In this document: positions 57,761 to 64,000 of the stretch, piece after piece
How positions within the stretch are numbered: position 1 is the first letter of the stretch
Layout of the letters: the number at the start of each line of letters is the position of its first letter
From: Segetibacter sp. 3557_3
GTDB lineage: Bacteria > Bacteroidota > Bacteroidia > Chitinophagales > Chitinophagaceae
NCBI RefSeq assembly: GCF_004354985.1
Contig: NZ_SMSK01000002.1
Span: 124,001-188,000 of the forward strand
Length of the DNA stretch: 64,000 nt
Direction of reading: 5' to 3'
The notes under the pieces: generated by a model
What the model saw: only the letters and a program-made list of their open reading frames with translations
Told to the model about the DNA's origin: nothing
Database searches by the model: none
Program-made: the position numbers and the translations under genes

Positions 57761-58573
57761 ATGAATATCCTCGATAACATCATAGCCACAAAGAAAACGG
57801 AGGTTGAACAGAAGAAAGCCCTGGTGCCCGAAAGTGAGTTGAAAACATTCCCGTTTTATACGAGTACATGTAACTCGCTGGTTTCGCAACTGTTAATTGA
57901 AGGAGGAACCGGCATTATCGCGGAATTTAAAAGGAAGTCGCCCTCCAAAGGTGTTATTAACGACCAGGTAAACATCGGAACGGTGGTCGAGGCCTATGAA
58001 AGCTATGGCGCCGCCGGTATTTCCATTTTAACCGATGAACAGTACTTTGGCGGTTCAATCGACGACCTGATGTATGCCCGCGAGATGGTTGGCACGCCCA
58101 TCCTAAGAAAAGACTTTATCATAGATGAATACCAGATTATAGAGGCAAAAGCGATCGGTGCAAGCGTGATCCTGTTAATTGCAGCGTGCCTCTCGCCGCA
58201 GCGGGTGCAGGAACTTGCGCTATTTGCCAAAAGGTTAAGCCTTGAGGTTTTACTTGAGATACACAATGAGGAAGAGCTCGAACATATTTGTACAGAGGTC
58301 GATATTGTTGGCGTAAACAACCGCGACCTGAAAACGTTTACGGTTGATGTAAACCGGTCCATCAACCTTAGCAGTCAAATACCTGGTGATAAAATTAAAA
58401 TATCAGAAAGTGGGATCAGCGATGTTGAGACCATCAGCCGTTTAAAAAACCATGGGTTTTCGGGTTTCCTGATAGGTGAAACATTTATGAAGCAGCCCGA
58501 CCCGGCGATTGCCTTTGCTGATTTTGTAACCGCCCTGAAATCTTCCATGCCGGAGGAGTTCTTCAGGGGATAA
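57761..58573 (+). CDS. trpC: Indole-3-glycerol phosphate synthase
   Basis: A 270-residue TIM barrel. Motifs: IIAEFKRKSPSKG with the catalytic Lys, ISILTDEQYFGGSIDDL, LRKDFIIDEYQI, EIHNEEEL, VGVNNRDLKTF and ISESGIS. It is not fused with TrpF. Gap to trpD 22 bases, to trpF 9 bases. Confidence 0.96.
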   Translation: MNILDNIIATKKTEVEQKKALVPESELKTFPFYTSTCNSLVSQLLIEGGTGIIAEFKRKSPSKGVINDQVNIGTVVEAYESYGAAGISILTDEQYFGGSIDDLMYAREMVGTPILRKDFIIDEYQIIEAKAIGASVILLIAACLSPQRVQELALFAKRLSLEVLLEIHNEEELEHICTEVDIVGVNNRDLKTFTVDVNRSINLSSQIPGDKIKISESGISDVETISRLKNHGFSGFLIGETFMKQPDPAIAFADFVTALKSSMPEEFFRG

Positions 58574-58582
58574 ATCAAGCGG

Positions 58583-59266
58583 ATGGAAACGATAATACCT
58601 GCAGGGCAGACCCCTCCCGTAGAAAGGAGAAGTTTGCGAATGAAGGTTTGTGGAATGACAAGCCTCGACCAGTTGCATGAACTAGGTGATATGGGCGTAC
58701 AGTTTGCCGGTATGATCTTTTACCATAAATCACCCCGCTTTGTCATGCGTCACCTGAAAGGCTATGAAGTAAAAAAGGCAAAGCTAAAGGTGTTTAAGAT
58801 CGGGGTTTTTGTAAATGCTTCGTACGATGAGATCATGAACCATGTTGACAACTTCGGGCTTGACATGGTGCAGCTACACGGCGATGAAACGCCAAGATTT
58901 TGTGAAACGGTTTCCAACTATGTTGCGGTGATCAAGGCCTTTAGGTTAACCGACGATGACCATATAGCATGGAAGATCCGGAACTATATGGACGTGGCGG
59001 ATATGTTTATGTTTGATACCGAAGGCTCAGGTTACGGCGGAACCGGAAAAAAGTTTAACTGGAATGTCTTAAGGGGAGAACGGATTGACAAACCATTTTT
59101 TTTAAGCGGCGGAATACAGCCCGACGACGGGATCAATTTAAAAGAGTTTGCCAGGGAGTCGGTTGCAAAGGACCTGTTTGCCGTAGATATCAACAGCAGG
59201 TTTGAAGTGGCACCCGGGGTAAAAGATATGCAACTGGTAAAGTCGTTTGCCTCAACGATAATTTAA
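58583..59266 (+). CDS. trpF: Phosphoribosylanthranilate isomerase
   Basis: A 227-residue TIM barrel with the signature MKVCGMTSLDQL (catalytic Cys), GVQFAGMIFYHKSPRFV, VQLHGDE and FFLSGGIQPDDG. A start at 58583 adds 19 residues before MKVCGMT; an internal ATG at 58640 would give the shorter usual N-terminus, and both are possible. It isomerises PRA to CdRP. Confidence 0.92.
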   Translation: METIIPAGQTPPVERRSLRMKVCGMTSLDQLHELGDMGVQFAGMIFYHKSPRFVMRHLKGYEVKKAKLKVFKIGVFVNASYDEIMNHVDNFGLDMVQLHGDETPRFCETVSNYVAVIKAFRLTDDDHIAWKIRNYMDVADMFMFDTEGSGYGGTGKKFNWNVLRGERIDKPFFLSGGIQPDDGINLKEFARESVAKDLFAVDINSRFEVAPGVKDMQLVKSFASTII

Positions 59267-59310
59267 ACCAAAGGGGTTACCTGCGGTTTAGCATCCAAAT
59301 ATTTTGAACG

Positions 59311-60531
59311 ATGACGACAAAGGAAATTAAAATACTTCCGATCGGGAAAGAGGGTAGCGGCCCTGATGAATATGGTTATTACGGAAGTTTTGGGGGAGCT
59401 TATATACCTGAAATGCTTTTCCCGAATGTAGAGGAACTCAAAACCCGCTACCTGGAAATCATGGCAGAACCGGCCTTCCAGAACGAGTTTAGAACCCTGT
59501 TGCGGGATTATGTGGGCCGTCCAACTCCATTGTTTTTTGCGGAACGTTTAAGTAAGCAATTCAATACCCGGATATATCTGAAGCGCGAAGACTTGTGTCA
59601 CACGGGCGCCCACAAAATCAACAACACCGTTGGACAGATACTATTGGCATTACGCCTTGGTAAAAAACGCATCATCGCTGAAACCGGTGCAGGTCAACAT
59701 GGAGTGGCAACAGCCACGGTATGTGCACTAAAAGGTATTGAGTGTGTTGTGTACATGGGCGAAAAAGATATTGAGCGCCAGGCACCCAACGTTGCGCGTA
59801 TGAAAATGCTGGGTGCAACCGTAGTTCCGGCACTTAGTGGCAGCAGAACCTTGAAGGATGCCACCAATGAAGCCATTCGCGCCTGGATCAATAACCCAAC
59901 AGATACTCATTACATCATCGGCAGCGTTGTGGGCCCACACCCATACCCCGACATGGTGGCACGGTTTCAAAGCGTGATTAGTGAAGAGGTTCGCTGGCAG
60001 CTGCTCGAACAAACGGGCTCGGAATTACCGTCGCATATGATCGCCTGCGTTGGTGGAGGTAGCAACGCCGCAGGTGCTTTCTACCATTTTATCCATGAGC
60101 AGGCAGTTAAGCTTGTAGCAGTTGAGGCTGCCGGTCATGGCATAAACACAGGGATGAGTGCAGCAACTACACAGCTTGGCCGATCGGGCATCCTGCACGG
60201 CAGCAAAAGCTTGGTGATGCAAACCGAAGATGGCCAGGTTACCGAACCACACAGCATTTCAGCAGGACTCGATTACCCTGGTATCGGGCCATTGCATGCG
60301 CACTTATACGAAAGTGGCAGGGGAACATTTTTGAGCGTTACCGACGACGACGCTTTACGATCGGCGTTTGAAGTCTCCCGCCTTGAAGGCATCATACCTG
60401 CGCTTGAAACTGCACACGCCTTTTCAGCACTAAAACAATTGTCGTTAAGAACCGACAATACCGTAGTGGTTTGTTTGAGCGGGCGGGGAGATAAAGATTT
60501 AGCCACTTACATGAAAGCAATGGGAGTATAA
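59311..60531 (+). CDS. trpB: Tryptophan synthase beta chain
   Basis: 406 residues. PLP-binding Lys102 is in TGAHKINN. Others: [67 protein letters not shown] and [12 protein letters not shown]. It joins indole from TrpA to serine. Its stop overlaps the trpA start by one base. Confidence 0.97.
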   Translation: MTTKEIKILPIGKEGSGPDEYGYYGSFGGAYIPEMLFPNVEELKTRYLEIMAEPAFQNEFRTLLRDYVGRPTPLFFAERLSKQFNTRIYLKREDLCHTGAHKINNTVGQILLALRLGKKRIIAETGAGQHGVATATVCALKGIECVVYMGEKDIERQAPNVARMKMLGATVVPALSGSRTLKDATNEAIRAWINNPTDTHYIIGSVVGPHPYPDMVARFQSVISEEVRWQLLEQTGSELPSHMIACVGGGSNAAGAFYHFIHEQAVKLVAVEAAGHGINTGMSAATTQLGRSGILHGSKSLVMQTEDGQVTEPHSISAGLDYPGIGPLHAHLYESGRGTFLSVTDDDALRSAFEVSRLEGIIPALETAHAFSALKQLSLRTDNTVVVCLSGRGDKDLATYMKAMGV

Positions 60532-61325
60532 TGAAAAGATTATCGCAATTATTTGCAACTAAAAAACAACGAATATTAAATGTGTATTGTACTGCCGGGT
60601 ATCCTGAGCTCGACAGTACGCTTCCGGTGATGAAGGCTCTTGAGGACCAGGGTGCAGACATCATTGAGCTAGGTATGCCGTATAGCGATCCCCTTGCTGA
60701 CGGACCTGTCATCCAGGAAAGCAGCCTGAGGGCTATTGAAAACGGGATGACCATCGCCACACTGTTTAACCAGCTTTCGACCATGCGAACGGGTGATGCT
60801 GCAGGTACGGGAAAGATCACCATCCCGGTTATCCTAATGGGATACATGAACCCGGTTCTACAATATGGCTTCGAACGGTTTTGCGAAAAGGCAGCTGAAG
60901 TTGGTATCGACGGCTTGATCTTACCAGACCTGCCAATGCACGAATATGAAACGATCTATGGTCCAACCATCAGGAAATTTGGTCTCGACCTGGTTTTCCT
61001 GGTAACTCCCGAAACAGGCGAACAACGTATACGTCGGATCGACGCACTGAGCAGCGGTTTTCTTTATGCTGTATCATCATCGTCTACCACTGGCTCAAAC
61101 AAAAATATTGGTGACCAGGAAGCTTATTTTCAAAAGCTGCAAAGCATGCAATTACAAAACCCGGTACTCGTGGGATTTGGCATAAAAGATAAAAGCACTT
61201 TTGATGCCGCCTGCAAATACACCAATGGTGCCATTATCGGAAGCGCCTATATTAAAGCCTTAGAGCACAGCACAGACGTTGCCGGCACAACAAAGTCCTT
61301 TCTTTCGAACATCATTGCGCAATAA
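60531..61325 (+). CDS. trpA: Tryptophan synthase alpha chain
   Basis: A 264-residue TIM barrel that cleaves indole-3-glycerol phosphate. Catalytic Glu46 and Asp57 are in IIELGMPYSDPLADGPVIQ. Then MNPVLQYGFERFC, DGLILPDLP and FLYAVSSSSTTG. The ATG overlaps the trpB stop, so the two subunits are translationally coupled. The next gene, hisH, begins nine bases after its stop with no terminator. Confidence 0.96.
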   Translation: MKRLSQLFATKKQRILNVYCTAGYPELDSTLPVMKALEDQGADIIELGMPYSDPLADGPVIQESSLRAIENGMTIATLFNQLSTMRTGDAAGTGKITIPVILMGYMNPVLQYGFERFCEKAAEVGIDGLILPDLPMHEYETIYGPTIRKFGLDLVFLVTPETGEQRIRRIDALSSGFLYAVSSSSTTGSNKNIGDQEAYFQKLQSMQLQNPVLVGFGIKDKSTFDAACKYTNGAIIGSAYIKALEHSTDVAGTTKSFLSNIIAQ

Positions 61326-61334
61326 TCCCCGATA

Positions 61335-61934
61335 ATGAAACTGGCAATCGTAAAATATAATGCGGGCAACATTCAATCGGTGTTGTTTGCACTTGAACGA
61401 CTTAACATCCGCGCCATTGTTACCGATGATACAAATGAAATCTCGACTGCCGACAAGGTAATATTTCCGGGGGTTGGAGAAGCAAGCACGGCCATGCAGT
61501 ACCTGCGCGAAAGAAAGCTCGACCAGGTGATCACCGCATTAAAACAGCCCGTACTCGGCGTATGCCTTGGCATGCAGTTGATGTGCGCACATAGCGAGGA
61601 AAACGATACTAACTGCCTGAACATTTTTGATGAGCCCGTCAGGCGCTTTCATTTGAATAAAACCCATTCTGCCGGCGTGAAAATTCCGCAAATTGGCTGG
61701 AACAAAATATACAATGTGCAGAGTCCCCTATTTGAAGGTGTGGACCAGGGTTATTGTTATTTTGTACACAGTTACTACGCCAGTTTAGGGGAACATACAA
61801 TTGCCACTACCGATTATATTCAACCTTATAGTTCGGCCCTGCATAAAGACAACTTTTATGGAGTGCAATTTCACCCGGAAAAAAGTGCAGAAACAGGTGC
61901 ACGTATACTTGAAAATTTTATAAACCTCGTTTAG
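61335..61934 (+). CDS. hisH: Imidazole glycerol phosphate synthase, glutaminase subunit
   Basis: 199 residues. The nucleophile Cys77 is in VLGVCLGMQLM; His and Glu are in GVQFHPEKS. It opens KLAIVKYNAGNIQSV, as in HisH. It supplies ammonia to HisF. Located inside the trp operon's transcript, nine bases after trpA and three before hisA. Confidence 0.96.
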   Translation: MKLAIVKYNAGNIQSVLFALERLNIRAIVTDDTNEISTADKVIFPGVGEASTAMQYLRERKLDQVITALKQPVLGVCLGMQLMCAHSEENDTNCLNIFDEPVRRFHLNKTHSAGVKIPQIGWNKIYNVQSPLFEGVDQGYCYFVHSYYASLGEHTIATTDYIQPYSSALHKDNFYGVQFHPEKSAETGARILENFINLV

Positions 61935-61937
61935 TTC

Positions 61938-62654
61938 ATGGTGATTATTCCGGCTATTGACATTATCGACGGTAAGTGCGTTCGGTTAACCCAGGGTGAT
62001 TATAACCAGAAGAAGGTTTATAACGAACACCCGTTGGAAGTAGCAAAGCAGTTTGAAGACGCAGGGCTTAAAAGATTGCACCTCGTTGACCTGGATGGCG
62101 CAAAAGAGGGAAAGGTGAAGAACTGGAAGGTGCTGGAAAAAATTGCCGGACGAACCGGGCTAGAGATTGATTTTGGCGGAGGAATTAAGACGGAAGACGA
62201 TGTGATGATTGTTTTTGAATCGGGAGCACGGTTTGCCACAGTAGGAAGCATTGCTGTAAAAGATGAACCGCTTTTTACCAGCTGGCTCGCCAGCCACGGA
62301 GCTGAACGCTTCCTGCTGGGCGCCGACGTAAAAGAAGAAAAGATTGCCATACATGGTTGGCTTGAAACATCGAACATCTGGGTATACGACTTTATAAAAA
62401 AGTACCTCGACAAAGGTGTTCAGCAAATCTTTTGTACCGACGTAAGTAAGGATGGTAAACTTGAAGGGGCATCAACCGAGCTATATAAAAACATCATCAG
62501 TGAATGTAAGGGTATTCACCTGATTGCCAGCGGGGGTGTTAGCTCGATGGACGATCTTTATGCCTTAAAGGAGATTGGCTGCAAAGGCGCCATTGTTGGC
62601 AAGGCGATATATGAAAACAGGGTGAGTTTGCAGGATCTGAAACAATTTGCGTAA
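61938..62654 (+). CDS. hisA: ProFAR isomerase
   Basis: A 238-residue TIM barrel. Catalytic Asp is in IPAIDIIDGKCVRLTQGDY; IDFGGGIKTEDD and TDVSKDGKLEGAS supply the second Asp and phosphate-binding loops; IASGGVSSMDDL is the final loop. Three bases after hisH. Confidence 0.96.
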   Translation: MVIIPAIDIIDGKCVRLTQGDYNQKKVYNEHPLEVAKQFEDAGLKRLHLVDLDGAKEGKVKNWKVLEKIAGRTGLEIDFGGGIKTEDDVMIVFESGARFATVGSIAVKDEPLFTSWLASHGAERFLLGADVKEEKIAIHGWLETSNIWVYDFIKKYLDKGVQQIFCTDVSKDGKLEGASTELYKNIISECKGIHLIASGGVSSMDDLYALKEIGCKGAIVGKAIYENRVSLQDLKQFA

Positions 62655-62740
62655 ATGGATTAGGGAATTGAGTATTTGGGTATTAAGGTATTGGAAAACC
62701 AACAATCGATTACAATTGCATGTTTTTGTAAAGCAATTTT

Positions 62741-62790
62741 TATGGACCCATCTTCTGGATTACTATGGAACATCGTTGCGTCGCACTCTT
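62741..62790 (+). repeat. Dispersed intergenic repeat, copy C
   Basis: Core CATCGTTGCGTCGCA at 62771-62785 inside the 238-base hisA-hisF gap, preceded by TTTTATGGACCC (62738-62749), which recurs at 52844-52855 after hisB. Just upstream AATTGC/GCAATT (62714-62719 with 62733-62738) plus Ts could be a weak terminator. Confidence 0.6.
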
Positions 62791-62892
62791 TTACTTCAAA
62801 GCATTATTCGCCTCTTCTCGCGACTTAGCTGATTGTTACTAACAAAACATTTTACCTGCTAATTTCAACTGGTTTAAAGCTTAAAACTAAAC

Positions 62893-63714
62893 ATGATGGA
62901 TCCTGTAGGCGACATAACAATTCGGGAGGAGCTTGAAGCTTCGCAACTGCACAGCGGACTTTGCAAGCGCATTGTTCCCTGCCTGGATATTAAAGATGGC
63001 CGAACAGTAAAGGGGATCAATTTCGAAAACATTCGCGATGCCGGCGACCCCGTTGAGCTTGGCGCTTTGTACGCACAACAGGGTGCCGATGAACTTGTAT
63101 TTCTTGATATCACCGCTACCGTTGAAAAACGCAAAACCCTTAGCGAGCTGGTTAACCGGATTGCCCACAAGATCAATATCCCCTTTACTGTTGGCGGAGG
63201 GATCAGCAGCGTGGAAGATGTAAGTGTGCTGCTGCAAAATGGTGCCGATAAAATTTCAGTAAACACAGCAGCATTCAGGAACCCGCAACTGCTAAACGAT
63301 CTTGCCCGATCCTTCGGTTCGCAATGCGTGGTATTGGCTATCGACACCAAAAAAGAGGAAGATGGCCACTGGTACGTATACCTGAACGGCGGACGGGTGA
63401 AGACCGAAACGCTTTGTACCGATTGGGCCAGGGAAGCCGTTGAGCGCGGAGCGGGGGAGATTCTGCTGACTTCCATGAACAACGACGGTACCAAGAAAGG
63501 CTTTGCGCTTGATATTACCCGTGAACTATCAACAACACTACCCGTACCGGTGATTGCTTCGGGCGGCGGTGGTACCATGGATCACTTTATGGATGTATTC
63601 ACGGAAGGCAGTGCCGATGCAGCACTCGCCGCCAGCATTTTTCATTTCAAAGAGATAACGATACCCGATTTAAAAGGATATTTGCACCAACGCGGTATCA
63701 ATGTACGCCTGTAG
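62893..63714 (+). CDS. hisF: Imidazole glycerol phosphate synthase, cyclase subunit
   Basis: 273 residues. After an N-terminal extension of about 22 residues ([20 protein letters not shown]), the usual sequence begins [22 protein letters not shown] with the catalytic Asp32. Others: [48 protein letters not shown] and [13 protein letters not shown]. No internal in-frame ATG would remove the extension. Separated from hisA by 238 bases, so it may have its own promoter. Confidence 0.94.
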   Translation: MMDPVGDITIREELEASQLHSGLCKRIVPCLDIKDGRTVKGINFENIRDAGDPVELGALYAQQGADELVFLDITATVEKRKTLSELVNRIAHKINIPFTVGGGISSVEDVSVLLQNGADKISVNTAAFRNPQLLNDLARSFGSQCVVLAIDTKKEEDGHWYVYLNGGRVKTETLCTDWAREAVERGAGEILLTSMNNDGTKKGFALDITRELSTTLPVPVIASGGGGTMDHFMDVFTEGSADAALAASIFHFKEITIPDLKGYLHQRGINVRL

Positions 63715-63754
63715 GGTTTGGCTTGTACTCCGCAAAGCCGCCACCTGTATTAAC

Positions 63755-63840
63755 TGTACAAGTGAGTGACACCCGTCCGAATGCGGAGCGGGCGGGCAAC
63801 AAAAGACCACCAGTGATCCACTGCCGGTAACCAAAAAAAC
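63755..63840 (-). repeat. Dispersed intergenic repeat, copy E (diverged)
   Basis: Read on minus: GTTTTTTTGGTTACCGGCA, then TTTTGTTGCCCGC and later TGTCACTCACTTGTAC. Opening matches copies D and F; the last part matches F (GTCACTC, CTTGTAC). It fills the hisF-hisI gap and stops just ahead of the hisI start. Confidence 0.45.
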
Positions 63841-63844
63841 AATT

Positions 63845-64000
63845 GTGAATATAGATTTTTCGAAATATAGCGACGGACTTGCTCCAGCAATTGTGCAGGA
63901 TTTTAAAACGCACAAGGTGCTTATGCTTGGTTTTATGAACGAAGAAGCGCTCGTTAAAACGGAAGAAATTGCAAGGGTTACCTTTTACAGCCGGTCAAAA
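63845..64000 (+). CDS. hisI: Phosphoribosyl-AMP cyclohydrolase (HisI or HisIE), partial
   Basis: The first 52 codons, cut by the window end. A GTG start at 63845 gives NIDFSKYSDGLAPAIVQDF, then THKVLMLGFMNEEALVKTEE and VTFYSRSK, which is the HisI N-terminus. Whether a HisE domain follows cannot be seen. 130 bases after hisF; the gap contains copy E of the dispersed repeat. Confidence 0.88.
   Translation, partial: MNIDFSKYSDGLAPAIVQDFKTHKVLMLGFMNEEALVKTEEIARVTFYSRSK

Noticed and set aside
63670-63915. 81-codon minus-strand frame between hisF and hisI
   Set aside because: It overlaps both his genes and a repeat copy; a shadow frame.

Overview
The window looks like a chromosomal segment of a Bacteroidota bacterium, most likely of the order Chitinophagales. 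Three things point there. Promoters match the TTTG-N18..20-TAnnTTTG (-33/-7) pattern of that phylum rather than -35/-10, and ribosome binding sites are weak or absent. Several families are typical of the group: a C25/PorU2-like protease with a FlgD-type C-terminal domain, DUF4920, DUF6252-like domains and S9 peptidases of the glutamyl-endopeptidase type. The order rpsU-xerC-hpf-tRNAs-tuf-secE-nusG-ribosomal proteins-rpoBC also fits. The placement is inference; no 16S gene is present.

Layout. 1-5.5 kb: a large C25 surface protease and a small RDD membrane protein. 6-7.1 kb: an endonuclease/exonuclease/phosphatase-family protein. 7.4-13.7 kb: an envelope-sugar operon (ArnC-like glycosyltransferase, formyltransferase, WecE-type aminotransferase, two polytopic membrane proteins). 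13.7-16.5 kb: riboflavin synthase, rpsU, a XerC-type recombinase, hpf and a small lipoprotein. 16.6-31.3 kb: information-processing core with five tRNAs (Thr, Tyr, Gly, Thr, Trp), tuf, secE, nusG, rplKAJL, rpoB and rpoC, with a DUF4920 gene inserted between nusG and rplK. 31.5-40.7 kb: accessory envelope genes (a polytopic membrane protein, a lipoprotein esterase, a FemAB-like acyltransferase, ispD, then cupin, methyltransferase, perosamine-synthase-like aminotransferase and GT4 glycosyltransferase). 40.7-48 kb: minus-strand metabolic genes (isoaspartyl peptidase, heptose-7-phosphate kinase, amino-acid permease, OmpH-like protein, S9 peptidase). 48.1-64 kb: amino-acid biosynthesis, hisGDCB, an oppositely oriented amidohydrolase, then trpEGDCFBA-hisHAF-hisI, cut by the window end.

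The most interesting signal is regulatory. Upstream of hisG and of trpE lie two short leader ORFs, MKTTMHFHRHHVIPLG (four His) and MKTIKNNNWWHSISFPG (tandem Trp). Each sits four bases after a -7 box, so each is probably leaderless, and each is followed by a transcription attenuator in which one strand can pair in two exclusive ways. In both, the stop codon lies inside or at the edge of the antiterminator strand. The trp operon runs straight into hisH and hisA and probably hisF-hisI, so the histidine pathway appears split between a His-sensing and a Trp-sensing attenuator.

Other points of note are an esterase domain apparently inserted into a DUF6252-like domain of a lipoprotein, a degenerate intergenic repeat family (core CATCGTTGCGTCGCA) with about six copies, an Arn-like amino-sugar formylation cluster, and a rpsU terminator whose T-tract directly abuts the xerC start codon. 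No rRNA, CRISPR array, prophage or intact insertion sequence was seen.
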